From positions 124,001 through 188,000 of the forward strand of contig NZ_JPQU01000100.1 of the NCBI RefSeq assembly GCF_000737245.1: a DNA stretch of 64,000 nt, read 5' to 3'. The notes below the pieces were generated by a model. That model saw only the letters and a program-made list of their open reading frames with translations. It ran no database searches and was not told where the DNA came from. Shown in pieces: positions 44,701-53,609 of this stretch; position 1 is the first letter of the stretch, and every line of letters begins with the position of its first letter. The position numbers were made by a program, and so were the translations under genes. The DNA is from Pseudomonas syringae (GTDB taxonomy: Bacteria > Pseudomonadota > Gammaproteobacteria > Pseudomonadales > Pseudomonadaceae).

Positions 44701-44913
44701 CGTTTCAATCGAGAACGTAACTCGCTGCTCAGTTTCCAGCGGCGAAAAACCGGGCGCTGAGGTGTTGATCTGGACCTGCACGTTGGTGATGTCAGGTACA
44801 GCATCGATAGGCAGTTTCTGGTAGCTGGCGATACCCAGCCCAGCCATGAGAAGAACAGCGAGCATCACAACGATGCGCTGTTCTATCGCGAATTGAATCA
44901 ACCGTTCAAACAT
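41773..44913 (-). CDS. czcA: CzcA: heavy-metal efflux RND pump
   Basis: A 1046-residue inner-membrane RND transporter of the heavy-metal type. It has twelve membrane segments in two groups and two large periplasmic loops. DFGIIVDGAVVIVEN in TM4 carries the acidic residues of the proton relay for divalent cations, and the N-terminus (LIQFAIEQRIVVML) is typical of CzcA/CusA. ATG 44913 is used; a TTG further up has no support. It ends the czcCBA operon 24 bp after czcB. Regulation by CzcRS and the family point to Zn/Cd/Co export. Confidence 0.93.
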   Translation of the reverse strand: MFERLIQFAIEQRIVVMLAVLLMAGLGIASYQKLPIDAVPDITNVQVQINTSAPGFSPLETEQRVTFSIETSMAGLPGLQQTRSLSRSGLSQVTVIFEDGTDLFFARQLVGERLQIAKDQLPEGVDAVMGPISTGLGEIFLWTVEAQEGALKEDGTPYTPTDLRVIQDWIIKPQLRNVPGVAEINTIGGFAKQYQIAPDPKKLAAYKLTLNDLVAALERNNANIGAGYIERGGEQLLIRAPGQLGTVQDIANIVIANVQGTPIRVSSVADVGIGQELRSGAATENGREVVLGTVFMLIGENSRTVSQAVAAKLAEINRSLPKGVEAVTVYDRTNLVEKAIATVKKNLIEGAILVIAILFLFLGNIRAALITAMVIPLAMLFTFTGMFTNKVSANLMSLGALDFGIIVDGAVVIVENAIRRLAHAQQKYGRILTRSERFHEVFAAAKEARRPLIFGQLIIMVVYLPIFALTGVEGKMFHPMAFTVVIALLGAMILSVTFVPAAIAMFVTGKVKEEEGVVMRTARLRYAPVLKWVLSHRSIAFALAFVLIVLSGFTASRMGSEFIPSLSEGDFALQALRVPGTSLSQSVDMQQRLEKAVMEKMPEVERMFARTGTAEIAADPMPPNISDSYVMLRPQSEWPDPSKSRETLIAELQQAAATVPGSNYELSQPIQLRFNELVSGVRSDVAVKVFGDDMNVLNQTAAKIAATLQKVPGSSEVKVEQTTGLPVLTINIDRDKAARYGLNVGDVQDAIAIAVGGRQAGTLYEGDRRFDMVVRLSETLRTDVNGLSSLLIPVPATANSANQQISFIALSQVASLDLVLGPNQISRENGKRLVIVSANVRGRDLGSFVQEAGETINSSVQIPVGYWTSWGGQFEQLQSAAKRLQIVVPVALLMVLALLFMMFNNLKDGLLVFTGIPFALTGGVLALWLRDIPLSISAGVGFIALSGVAVLNGLVMISFIRNLRQEGRSLADAINEGALTRLRPVLMTALVASLGFIPMALATGTGAEVQRPLATVVIGGILSSTALTLLVLPALYQWAHRREEEV

Positions 44914-44937
44914 GACGTTGTACTCGTGCAAGGCAGA

Positions 44938-46251
44938 TCAATGGGAATGCTCGGCAGAGCCTTTACCCAGCTCGGATTTGAGGATGAAGCTGCCCGCAGC
45001 GGCCACTTTGGTGCCGGCCGCCAAGCCTTGAACGATTTCCACGTAACCCGCGTCGCGCCTGCCGACCGTCACCGGACGCAGCTCAAAGCCTTCGGCATTG
45101 CGAACAAACACCGAGGTCTTGTCTTCTACCGACTGGATCGCTGACTCAGGCAGGCTGACCGCCGCGTTGGCCTGGTCTGCCGTCACATCAACTGAAACAA
45201 ACAACCCCGGACGCCATGCGCCCTCAGGGTTGGCCAGCACCACGCGCACCGCAGCGGCTCGGGTCTGCTCCCCCAGCAGGCTGCCCACGTAACTGATGCG
45301 GCCCTCGACATGAGCATTCAGATCCGGTGCACTGACCGTGACAGAGCGCCCCACCACCACTTTATTCAGGTCCTTGGGCGCCACGCCAAAGGTCGCCCAC
45401 ACCCTGGACAAATCCGAGAGCGTGAACGCCGTGCTGGCTTCATTGACTACTTCGCCAATGGCCAAGTGTTTTTCAATGACCACTGAGTCAAACGGGGCAA
45501 TCAGCTCGTAACGATTGCCTGCGGACGGCTTCAGGCTGGCGCCGATGGCACTCAATTTCTGCCGCCCGTTGGCGAAGTTGATGTCTGCTTCCTGATAGGC
45601 CTGACGCGCCAGCAGATAATCCTGCTCGGCGGAAATCTTGTCTTCCCAGAGTTTTTTCTCGCGCTGCAGGGTCAGGCGTGCCAGCTCCAGACGACGCTGG
45701 GCGGCGTTCAATTCACTGCGCTGATCGGAGATTTGCTGGCTGGCAATAACCGCCAGTACCTGGCCCTTTTTCACTGACTGGCCCAGGTTCACCTTGACCT
45801 CTTCAACGATGCCGCTGACCCGGGGCACGACATGAGTGGTGCGGTCTTCGTCGAAGCGGATCTCACCTGGAAAGGTGACCGACGTACTCATCGGGCGTGG
45901 TGCCGAGACAACCAGTTCTATACCGGCTGCGCTGATCTGTTCCGCGCTGAGCGCAAGTTGCCCTTCTTCGTCATGGGACTCACCTGACGCCTCCCCACCA
46001 TGGCCCTTTTCACCATGCGGCTCATCGCCGTGGTCGTCTTTATCAGCGTGTTCCTTTTCGTCGCCATGCCCGCCCTCAGCCGCATGCCCTTCTTCCTCCG
46101 AGTGCTCGGGCTCTAACTTTTTATCCTGTTCTTTGCTGGTCAGCGTCGGCTCAGCGGCAGAAGGAAAACCTTGATTACCCAGTGTCAAACTGCCCAGGCC
46201 AATGATTGCGACCACAGCCAGGGCCGTGGTCATACTCCGTTTGTTTTCCAT
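44938..46251 (-). CDS. czcB: CzcB: RND efflux periplasmic adaptor with His/acid-rich segment
   Basis: A 437-residue membrane fusion protein with an N-terminal membrane anchor and a histidine- and acid-rich segment at about 44-97 (HGDEKEHADKDDHGDE and similar), probably a metal-binding tail. The rest has HlyD-like barrel-sandwich and hairpin parts (VKKGQVLAVIASQQI, PFDSVVIEKHLAIGEVV). It links CzcA to the outer-membrane channel CzcC. It is 63 bp after czcC and 24 bp before czcA. Confidence 0.92.
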   Translation of the reverse strand: MENKRSMTTALAVVAIIGLGSLTLGNQGFPSAAEPTLTSKEQDKKLEPEHSEEEGHAAEGGHGDEKEHADKDDHGDEPHGEKGHGGEASGESHDEEGQLALSAEQISAAGIELVVSAPRPMSTSVTFPGEIRFDEDRTTHVVPRVSGIVEEVKVNLGQSVKKGQVLAVIASQQISDQRSELNAAQRRLELARLTLQREKKLWEDKISAEQDYLLARQAYQEADINFANGRQKLSAIGASLKPSAGNRYELIAPFDSVVIEKHLAIGEVVNEASTAFTLSDLSRVWATFGVAPKDLNKVVVGRSVTVSAPDLNAHVEGRISYVGSLLGEQTRAAAVRVVLANPEGAWRPGLFVSVDVTADQANAAVSLPESAIQSVEDKTSVFVRNAEGFELRPVTVGRRDAGYVEIVQGLAAGTKVAAAGSFILKSELGKGSAEHSH

Positions 46252-46314
46252 GGATGCTCCCGGCGATCAAGTACTGGCGTACACAACGACCGCCCGATAA
46301 GTGCGAGAAATGAG

Positions 46315-47577
46315 TTAAGGGTTAGTCGTGAACAGGTTCAGATCGCCGTAGATACGCTCAACCATCACTCTGGCGTCAGTCGCCATGGCGAGGGATTCGA
46401 GGTATTGGCCACGGGCCGCAATCAGTGTGCGTTGTGCATCAAGGACTTCCAGAAAACCAAATTTGCCCATCTCGAAACCACGAGTGGCGGCGTCGACGGC
46501 ACTTTTCGCTGAAGGCAGGATGACTTGATCGAATGAATCCACATCCTCCATGGCGGTTGCCCATTGATCGAGAGCCGACTGAGTCTGAGTGCGTAATCTG
46601 AGTTCTACAGCGTTGCGCAAATCCCGGGCCTGATCGGCCCGTCGCGATGCCGCCAGCACGTTCCCCTGGTTCCGGTTGAACAACGGAATAGGCATCGACA
46701 TGCCCACTACATTGACCCGCTCCCGGTCTTCCCGGCTGTACTGACTGCCGATGCTGACCGTGAGGTCCGGGATACGCTGCGCTCGCTCCGATCCCAGCGC
46801 CGCCTCACGCAGCTCAATCTGGGCGTGAGCCAGACGCAATTCGGCGGACTGATTGATCGCGGTGAGGATCCTGGTTGCTGGCGGCGATTTGCCGGGTGAC
46901 AGGTGGCGATATTCCAAGCGGTCAAAGGATGACGTCGACGAGCCAGTGGTCCGGGCCAGATCACGGTAGCTGTTGGTCTTCAGCGTTTCAGCGCGCCGCA
47001 CCAGCAGGTCGGTCTCCGCCAGTTGCACGTGAGCACGGGTCACTTCGACTGGTGAAGACTTGCCGGCGCGAACCCGGCCTTCGGCGACTTCGACACCACG
47101 CTGGGCAAGTGCCTGCGACTGTCGCGCCAGCTCCAGCCCGGTGTCTGCCCGAACCGCAGTGAAGAAGGCCTGAACCACTTCGGCACGAAGTTCGTTGCCC
47201 CGGCGCTCAAGCTCCAATTGCGCTGCATCCTGACCGCGGCTCGCAACATCGATACGCGCCCCGCGCTTGCCGCCCAATTCCAGCGCCTGGCTAAGCATGA
47301 CCGTCGTGGTGCTGGTGTTACGCCGCGTGTCCTCCACCTCCCAGGACAACTCCGGGTTCGGCATCAGGCCGGCCTGTTGCCTGTCGCCCTCGGCCACGCC
47401 GATCTCTTGGCGAGCCGCCGCAAGATCGGGATTCTCCGCAAACGCGGCGGCAATAGCCTGCGGCAAACTCAAGCTCTGGGCAGCCGCCACTCCGGGGGCG
47501 GTGAACGACAACAGCAAGGCGGACAAAACACTTGCTTTCACAACGGGACGCACAGGGAAAAATCGATACCTAAGCAC
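46315..47577 (-). CDS. czcC: CzcC: outer-membrane efflux channel
   Basis: A TolC-family protein of about 420 residues with a signal peptide ending near GVAA-AQSL and paired coiled regions (GVAEGDRQQAGLMPNPEL and LELARQSQALAQRGVEVAEGR). No ATG gives a good N-terminus; GTG codons at 47577 and 47583 follow GGAGAAG, and I use 47577. It is the first gene of czcCBA. It forms the outer-membrane exit of the tripartite pump. Confidence 0.88.
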   Translation of the reverse strand: MLRYRFFPVRPVVKASVLSALLLSFTAPGVAAAQSLSLPQAIAAAFAENPDLAAARQEIGVAEGDRQQAGLMPNPELSWEVEDTRRNTSTTTVMLSQALELGGKRGARIDVASRGQDAAQLELERRGNELRAEVVQAFFTAVRADTGLELARQSQALAQRGVEVAEGRVRAGKSSPVEVTRAHVQLAETDLLVRRAETLKTNSYRDLARTTGSSTSSFDRLEYRHLSPGKSPPATRILTAINQSAELRLAHAQIELREAALGSERAQRIPDLTVSIGSQYSREDRERVNVVGMSMPIPLFNRNQGNVLAASRRADQARDLRNAVELRLRTQTQSALDQWATAMEDVDSFDQVILPSAKSAVDAATRGFEMGKFGFLEVLDAQRTLIAARGQYLESLAMATDARVMVERIYGDLNLFTTNP

Positions 47578-47700
47578 GTTCACACTTCTCCAGCCGCATA
47601 TATCACCCACCCAAAAATCAACATGACCCCGCCCCCGATGGGCTGGAGTTTGATGGGGGGACTTTATGCAGGAGGAGTTATCAGGCCGATTGCTGCAACA

Positions 47701-47714
47701 TTACAATTCTGTAA
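47701..47714. promoter_or_regulatory. Candidate CzcR/CopR-type operator
   Basis: TTACA-ATTC-TGTAA is a perfect inverted repeat in the 440-bp space between czcC (minus) and czcR (plus), 124 bp from czcC. Response regulators of the CopR/CzcR/CusR group bind TTACA-N4-TGTAA-like boxes, so it may control the efflux operon. The rest of 47578-48018 is A+T-rich and holds the two divergent promoters. Confidence 0.55.
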
Positions 47715-48018
47715 CCCAGGACCGGGCGTAGATTAATCACCATACAATGCAGCGCCTTTATATTTGCAGGTATATTTGCAGGACGCCGGAAATAAAACGC
47801 AATAACTTTTCTCTTGATTTAGCCAGGACCATTAATACTACGGAACTCGCCGAGCTTTATATAAAGTTATTTTTTTAAAATCAGTCGTTGACCCTGAAGC
47901 TGCTACAGGCTCCAGAATCTTCCAGAATTCAGGCGCCTGTGAGGCTTTGCCGAGCTGTGCAACATAAAGCACTCAGTTTTTTTAAATCATTTCCCTTCGA
48001 TAGAAACAGGACATACCT

Positions 48019-48693
48019 ATGCGAATCCTTGTAGTAGAGGACGAGCCAAAAACTGCCGAGTATATGCACCAGGGTCTGACAGAGAGTGGCTATGTTGTGG
48101 ATGTAGCCGTAACTGGACTTGATGGTCTTTACCTGGCGCAGCATCAGACTTACGACATCGTGATCCTTGATGTAAACCTGCCGGAAATGGATGGCTGGGA
48201 AGTATTGGCCCGACTGAGAAAAACCGACAATACCCGAGTCATGATGGTCACCGCGCGCGGCCGTCTGGAAGAGAAAGTCAGGGGCCTGGAAATGGGCGCT
48301 GACGACTACCTGGTTAAACCCTTCGAGTTTCCAGAGTTGCTCGCCAGAGTGAGAACCCTCATGCGGCGCAGCGAGCAAAGTGGTTTGCTGGACGTGTTGC
48401 GCGTGGGTGATCTTGAGCTGGATCAGGGCCGACACAGAGCGTTCAGAGGCAGCCAGCGTGTCGACCTGACCACCAAGGAATTTGCCCTGCTGCATCTGTT
48501 GATGCGCCACAGTGGAGAAGTCATGTCCCGCACCCAGATCATTTCGCTGGTATGGGACATGAATTTCGATTGCGACACCAACGTGGTTGAAGTCTCAATC
48601 CGCCGCTTGCGGGCGAAAATCGATGATCCGTTCGACAGTAAATTGATCCACACCCTGCGTGGCGTGGGGTATGTACTGGAAGTCCGGGAATGA
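48019..48693 (+). CDS. czcR: CzcR: OmpR-type response regulator for metal efflux
   Basis: A 224-residue response regulator. The receiver domain has the acidic pocket (VEDEPK), phosphoacceptor Asp51 (ILDVNLPEMDG) and Lys101-type KPF. The C-terminal winged helix shows LTTKEFALLHLLMRHSGEV and the wing VVEVSIRRLRAKID. It closely follows the CzcR/CopR group. It overlaps czcS by four bases and is divergent from czcCBA, the standard arrangement. Confidence 0.92.
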   Translation: MRILVVEDEPKTAEYMHQGLTESGYVVDVAVTGLDGLYLAQHQTYDIVILDVNLPEMDGWEVLARLRKTDNTRVMMVTARGRLEEKVRGLEMGADDYLVKPFEFPELLARVRTLMRRSEQSGLLDVLRVGDLELDQGRHRAFRGSQRVDLTTKEFALLHLLMRHSGEVMSRTQIISLVWDMNFDCDTNVVEVSIRRLRAKIDDPFDSKLIHTLRGVGYVLEVRE

Positions 48694-50126
48694 AACCAAC
48701 ACGCCTGTCCATGAGGCTAGGCCTCACGGTAACCGCGATGAGCGCCGTACTGGTTGTAGTGATGGCGACATTCGCCTACGCAACCATTTCCCATCAGTTG
48801 GATGTACGGGCCCAGGATGGTCTGAGTGAAAAGCTGGGGCAGATCGAGCACAGCCTGGCGGAGAGCTTGTCCTCCACAGCCGATATCGTGCTTCACCCTC
48901 ACAACCTGCGTGACCAGATCATCGGCCATGATAATTTCACCCTCACCATTCTCGACTCGAGCTTCCCGCGAAAACGCTTGATGAACCTTGGTAGCAACGA
49001 GGCGTTGGAATTACCGGTACCCGATACTGGCGAGCCGCTGCACGACTTCCAACGTTTGAAGTCGGCGCAGGGTTACGAAATCCTTGTGGCCTACAAGCAG
49101 GTGCGGCTATCGAGCGATCAACAGATCCTGATCATTCTGTCTCTGGATAGAAAAAGCGATGTCACGTTGCTCAACGCTTTCGTGAAATCAACTTTGATAG
49201 GACTGCCTGTTATTTTGCTGCTGGTCGGCGGCTGTGCCTGGTGGGTTGTGCATCGCGGATTGAGACCTCTACGCGCGTTTCGCAAAATCGCAGAGCGCGT
49301 TACCGCACGGGATCTGTCCTTGCGGATGCAGGTAACAGGGCTGCCTGACGAGCTGCGTGACCTGGCCCACGCCGTCAACCTCATGCTCCAGCGGTTGGAC
49401 GGTGATGTTCAGCAATTGGCACAGTTCTCCGACGACCTGGCCCATGAACTGCGTTCCCCCATGAACAATCTGATGGGCAAGGCTCAGGTGACCCTGTCCA
49501 GAGAGCGCCCGCCTCAGGAATACAAGCAGGTGCTAGAGTCCTGCACTGAAGAGCTGGAGCGTCTGTCGCTCATGGTGTCGCAGATGCTGTTTCTGGCCAG
49601 CGTGAGTCAGCCATCGGTTCGGCTGGCGTTTGGCCCCGTGGATCTGCACGAGGAAGCCCGGAAAGTCGCTGATCTTTTCGCATCGTCGGCGGAGGAGAAG
49701 TCTATGTTTGTCCAGGTCCACGGACATGGCCACATCAAGGGCGACAAGCTGATGATCCAGCGGGCAATCTCGAATCTGCTGTCCAATGCCATCCGGCACG
49801 GCGCGCCCGGCAGCACCGTTACGATCATGCTCGACGAGGATGCCGATGACCTGGCGCTGACGGTCCGCAACGCGGGAGACGGGATTGAAACTGAGCACCT
49901 ACACCGCTTGTTCGACCGCTTCTACAGGGTTCACCCCAGCCGCTCCCGGCAACAAGGCGGCACAGGGCTGGGGCTCGCCATCGTGCGCTCGATCATGACG
50001 TTGCATGGAGGCCGTGTCGCGGTTGAAAGCGAGCTGCGGCAATCCACGGCTTTCACCTTGTATTTCCCCCACCCTCTTTCCCAACCATCATCTGCGAGGA
50101 CGATCAATGCGCCTGCTTTCAGTTAA
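48690..50126 (+). CDS. czcS: CzcS: metal-sensing histidine kinase
   Basis: A 478-residue heavy-metal sensor kinase. It has two membrane segments (about 10-30 and 165-190) enclosing a periplasmic sensing loop with several histidines, then a HAMP domain. The phosphoacceptor His252 is in LAHELRSPMNNL, and the ATPase domain has the N box (NLLSNAIRHG) and G boxes (GDGIETEHLHRLFDRFYR and GGTGLGLAIVRSI). It overlaps the response regulator gene by ATGA and the following DUF411 gene by 20 bp. Confidence 0.93.
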   Translation: MKPTRLSMRLGLTVTAMSAVLVVVMATFAYATISHQLDVRAQDGLSEKLGQIEHSLAESLSSTADIVLHPHNLRDQIIGHDNFTLTILDSSFPRKRLMNLGSNEALELPVPDTGEPLHDFQRLKSAQGYEILVAYKQVRLSSDQQILIILSLDRKSDVTLLNAFVKSTLIGLPVILLLVGGCAWWVVHRGLRPLRAFRKIAERVTARDLSLRMQVTGLPDELRDLAHAVNLMLQRLDGDVQQLAQFSDDLAHELRSPMNNLMGKAQVTLSRERPPQEYKQVLESCTEELERLSLMVSQMLFLASVSQPSVRLAFGPVDLHEEARKVADLFASSAEEKSMFVQVHGHGHIKGDKLMIQRAISNLLSNAIRHGAPGSTVTIMLDEDADDLALTVRNAGDGIETEHLHRLFDRFYRVHPSRSRQQGGTGLGLAIVRSIMTLHGGRVAVESELRQSTAFTLYFPHPLSQPSSARTINAPAFS

Positions 50127-50571
50127 AAACACAGCTTTTATTTTCAGCGCCGTGGCAACGCTCGGTTTTGTTTCAGTGCTGCAGGCCGCCCCACAGCTGT
50201 CCATTGACGTCCATCGTGATCCGAACTGTGGCTGTTGCAGCAAATGGATGGCTTACCTGAAAGAGCACGGCTACACCGTAGTCGATCACCTGGAAGACAA
50301 CATGAGCCAGTTGAAGGAGAAGCTGGGTGTGCCTGCACAACTGGGGTCCTGTCATACCGGCGTAGTGAACGGCAAGTTCGTAGAAGGCCATGTCCCCGTC
50401 GAACAGATCGCCGAGCTGAGCAGGCGGACGGATCTGATCGGCGTCGCCGCACCCGGCATGCCCATGGGATCACCGGGCATGGAATCCGGTGACCGGCGCA
50501 GTGCCTACCAGATCATTGGTGTGACCACATCCGGCGCAGAAGAAGTTGTCGCGGACTATCCCGCCCGTTAA
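50107..50571 (+). CDS. Exported DUF411 metal-binding protein
   Basis: A 154-residue protein with a signal peptide ending near LQA-APQL and a DUF411 domain. The NCGCCSKW motif (Cys41, Cys43, Cys44), a later GSCHTG and the MPMGSPGME stretch offer metal ligands. ATG 50107 overlaps the end of czcS by 20 bp, so it is likely translated from the same transcript. Such proteins accompany copper or cadmium resistance genes and may chaperone metal in the periplasm. Confidence 0.85.
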   Translation: MRLLSVKNTAFIFSAVATLGFVSVLQAAPQLSIDVHRDPNCGCCSKWMAYLKEHGYTVVDHLEDNMSQLKEKLGVPAQLGSCHTGVVNGKFVEGHVPVEQIAELSRRTDLIGVAAPGMPMGSPGMESGDRRSAYQIIGVTTSGAEEVVADYPAR

Positions 50572-50595
50572 CGGTCGCCGGCACCGACAGTTAAG

Positions 50596-50644
50596 CCAGC
50601 CCCCGCCATAACACCTGCTGGCAAAGGTTTTATGGCGGGCTGGG
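50596..50644. terminator. Imperfect hairpin between convergent genes
   Basis: CCAGCCCCCGCCATAA and TTATGGCGGGCTGG pair except for two extra C residues, between the DUF411 gene (plus) and the class V aminotransferase gene (minus). No T run follows on either strand, so a two-way terminator is possible but not certain. Confidence 0.4.
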
Positions 50645-50681
50645 CAAGATGTTCAACGCCGGAAAGTCGCAGGGGCAGATG

Positions 50682-52157
50682 TTAAGCAGCGACAGGCCGA
50701 GGAGAAAAAATCGCCCGGGCTGGGTCCACCGTGTAGTCAGCCTCGAACTCGGTCGCATCAGCGGCGATCTGCGCCACAGCATCCAGGATGAACTGCACCT
50801 TTTCGTCCGGTAGCAACACACTCAAGTTCAGCCGGATAAAACCGGGCTTCTGGAGTTCCTTGCCCGACAGAATGGCTTGCCTTATCGCTTCGGATTCCTG
50901 GGCGTCGATCTCCAGCAAACGGTGTACGTAAGGTCCGGCACAGGCGCAGCCGCCGCGAGCCTGAATGCCGAAACGGTCGCTTAGCATGCGGGTAATCAGT
51001 TGCTGGTGGACGTATCCACCTTTCCCGTCTCTTATCTGAAAGGAAAAGATCGGCAAACGGTCCGCGTCCACCAAACCGAGCAGATTCAGCTGCGGCACAC
51101 CTTGCCAGGCACGGAACGCGCGTTGCGTCAGCTGGCGATTTCGCCCTGCCATTGCTTCTGCGCCAATGGCATCCTTGACCAGAAACGCCAATGCAGCACG
51201 GATATCGCCGATCACATTCGGTGTACCGGCTTCTTCGCGAGACTCCAGACTGCTGCTGTAATCGTGCGCCACGGGTGATACGAATCTTACGGTGCCGCCA
51301 CCCGGCCAGGTCGGCGTCTCAGTGACTACCGCATCATGTCGGACCAGCAATATCCCGGATGCCCCTGGCCCGCCGATGAACTTGTGCGGGGATATGACGA
51401 TGGCATCAATTTCGACGCCCTCAGCAGGCGACATGGCGATAGGTACGTAGGGGCCTGCGCCGGCATAGTCCCAGACCATCTTCGCCCCGGCGGCCTTGAC
51501 CATGGCGGTGATGGTTGTCACGTCACTGGTGATTCCGGTGATGTTCGATGCGGCAGACAGCGTGCATATCGCCAGGTCAGGCGTTCCCTGCTGGAGCACT
51601 CTGGCCAGCTGTGCAAGGTCAGGACCGCCCTGAGAATCCTCGGCAATCTCGATGATTTCTGCACCGCTCTCGCGCCACGGCAGAATATTGGAGTGATGCT
51701 CGTAGGGACCGACGATGACCCGGGCATGCTTCCCCGCAGCAACGGTGTCGATGACCCCAAGCAAGTTGACCAGACGGTTGAGCCCTGAGGTCGCACCTGA
51801 GCCGGAAAATATCACCGCGTGTTGATCATCGCAGCCGCAGAGCCCGGCTATGACCGCGCGGGCTTCGCGGCGCATCCGTGTCATGGCGCCACCGCAGTAA
51901 GAAGCCTCGGTATGGCTATTGGCGTAAAAAGGCAGCACTTGCTCCAGCACGAAACGTTCGACCTGATGCAACGCTCTGCCCGACGCGACATAGTCCGCGT
52001 AGACCAGTTCCTTATCCCCATAGGGGCCGGAGATCTTCACGTTCGAACCCACCAAGCCGTCATACAGAGCGGTCTTTACGTCGCCGACACTTAAACCTTT
52101 GCGAAAACGGGAGAGTGGTGATTCGATTTCGACGATGGCGTGGTTATAGGTCTGCAC
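50682..52157 (-). CDS. Class V aminotransferase/cysteine desulfurase-like enzyme
   Basis: A 491-residue PLP enzyme of the class V (NifS/SufS/Csd) group. The PLP lysine is in VISPHKFIGGPGASG, the aspartate in MVWDYAGAGPY, and a C-terminal RGGCACAGPY contains the cysteine pair typical of SufS-type desulfurases. N-terminal YADYVASGRALHQVE is also characteristic. It is longer than usual desulfurases, at 400-420 residues. An Lrp-type regulator gene is divergent, and sulfide-detoxification genes lie beyond it. It may release sulfur from a cysteine-like substrate; this is inference. Confidence 0.85.
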   Translation of the reverse strand: MQTYNHAIVEIESPLSRFRKGLSVGDVKTALYDGLVGSNVKISGPYGDKELVYADYVASGRALHQVERFVLEQVLPFYANSHTEASYCGGAMTRMRREARAVIAGLCGCDDQHAVIFSGSGATSGLNRLVNLLGVIDTVAAGKHARVIVGPYEHHSNILPWRESGAEIIEIAEDSQGGPDLAQLARVLQQGTPDLAICTLSAASNITGITSDVTTITAMVKAAGAKMVWDYAGAGPYVPIAMSPAEGVEIDAIVISPHKFIGGPGASGILLVRHDAVVTETPTWPGGGTVRFVSPVAHDYSSSLESREEAGTPNVIGDIRAALAFLVKDAIGAEAMAGRNRQLTQRAFRAWQGVPQLNLLGLVDADRLPIFSFQIRDGKGGYVHQQLITRMLSDRFGIQARGGCACAGPYVHRLLEIDAQESEAIRQAILSGKELQKPGFIRLNLSVLLPDEKVQFILDAVAQIAADATEFEADYTVDPARAIFSPRPVAA

Positions 52158-52254
52158 AGTAGGGCTCCGGATAGGCGATGACGTCGATTGTATCCACCTT
52201 ATAGCGGTGTAAACTTCACCTTTATTCTGCTGAATATCATCGGATTCGGGTCAT

Positions 52255-52737
52255 ATGAACGACAAAGGCTTAAAACTTGATGTGTTTGATATGCGCATCC
52301 TGAATGCCATGCAGAATGACGCAAGTCTTTCGCAGCGCGACTTGGCAGATAAGGTCGGAATGTCCCAGAACGCCTGCTGGCGCAGGCTGCAACGGCTGAA
52401 CTCATTGGGGCTGATGATCGGCTCGCATAACGTCCTGGATCTCAAGGCACTGGGCCTGGACTTGACAGTTTTCGTGATGATCCGCACCAGTCGCCACTCC
52501 AAGGAATGGAGTGAAGAATTTCGCATGCATGTAGAACGCTTGCCGGAAGTCGTGGACTTCTATCGGATCGGCGGGGAATGGGACTATTTGATTAAAGTCG
52601 TAACCAAAGGCATGGCGGGTTACGACAACTTCTATCAGAAGCTGATCACCGACTTCGAACTCGCGACGGTGACGGGTTTCTTTTCCATGGAGGCGATCAT
52701 CAATAATCGTCCCGTTGATTTGATGAGCCTGCGCTGA
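52255..52737 (+). CDS. Lrp/AsnC family regulator
   Basis: A 160-residue regulator with an N-terminal helix-turn-helix (LSQRDLADKVGMSQNACWRR) and a C-terminal RAM domain (DFYRIGGEWDYLIKVV). It is divergent from the class V aminotransferase gene with 97 bp between start codons, so it probably controls that gene in response to an amino acid. Confidence 0.92.
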   Translation: MNDKGLKLDVFDMRILNAMQNDASLSQRDLADKVGMSQNACWRRLQRLNSLGLMIGSHNVLDLKALGLDLTVFVMIRTSRHSKEWSEEFRMHVERLPEVVDFYRIGGEWDYLIKVVTKGMAGYDNFYQKLITDFELATVTGFFSMEAIINNRPVDLMSLR

Positions 52738-52794
52738 GCAGTCGCGCAAGCGCACAGATATCAGCAAACGCGATGCGAGCGCCCTGCAAATGCC

Positions 52795-53601
52795 TTATAC
52801 AAGCACCCAGAACGCTTTGCCGATCATGAGCAAGCTGACTGCAATACAGAGCACGGAAAACAGCCGCTGCAAAAGCTGGCCAGAGAGTTTCGGCGCGCTG
52901 AGGCGACCCACCACCATTCCAGCCAGGGTGGCTGCGGTAAAACTCAGCGCCGCCCCGGACAGCTCAAAGCCTCTAACGAACAGATGACTCAAGGTTCCCA
53001 GTGAAACCAGGGCGACGACCATTAACGACGTCGCGACAATGCCATGCATCCGGATATCGCTGAATTTGCGAAATGCAGGCACGATCAGAAAACCACCCCC
53101 GACTCCGAGCAACCCGGTAAGCAGACCGGACGCAGCCCCAATCGAAGCCAGCGTGGCGCTGCAGCGAGCACTCCAATCCAGACGTCCGGTTGAAGGGTCG
53201 AGCATGCAGTTCTTTTGCAGGGCATCAGCCACATGGGCATTTTCAGAGGCAGGTCTGGATTGCAGATACATTCGAACCGCAACGACCAGCATCACTGCAC
53301 CAAACATCAGCATCAGCACGCCACCCGGAATCAGACCGCCGAGGTAGAGCCCGAGCGGAGCCGTCAGCCAACCGGCAATGGCCATCACCCCGGCGGCCTT
53401 GTACCGCACCAATCCCTGCCGCAGACCGTGCAGCGCGCCAATCGAGGCAGCGCCACCCACCGCCAGCAAAGCGATAGGTGTGGCTTCAGTGACTGACCAG
53501 CCAAGGCCTAACGTGAGCGCAGGGATGGCCAGAATGCCTCCACCCGCCCCTGTGAGTCCCAAAACCAGGCCCACACAGGCCCCCAATATCAACGTCAACA
53601 T
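52795..53601 (-). CDS. TauE/SafE family sulfite/sulfur-anion exporter
   Basis: A 268-residue membrane protein with two repeats of the TauE/SafE fold: the first has GLTGAGGGILAIPAL and the second GLLGVGGGFLIVPAF, a GxGGG-type signature in each. It is the third gene of the bigR-DUF442/SQR-TauE operon, 8 bp after the SQR fusion. It probably exports sulfite or thiosulfate produced by sulfide oxidation. Confidence 0.9.
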   Translation of the reverse strand: MLTLILGACVGLVLGLTGAGGGILAIPALTLGLGWSVTEATPIALLAVGGAASIGALHGLRQGLVRYKAAGVMAIAGWLTAPLGLYLGGLIPGGVLMLMFGAVMLVVAVRMYLQSRPASENAHVADALQKNCMLDPSTGRLDWSARCSATLASIGAASGLLTGLLGVGGGFLIVPAFRKFSDIRMHGIVATSLMVVALVSLGTLSHLFVRGFELSGAALSFTAATLAGMVVGRLSAPKLSGQLLQRLFSVLCIAVSLLMIGKAFWVLV

Positions 53602-53609
53602 GGCGCTAC

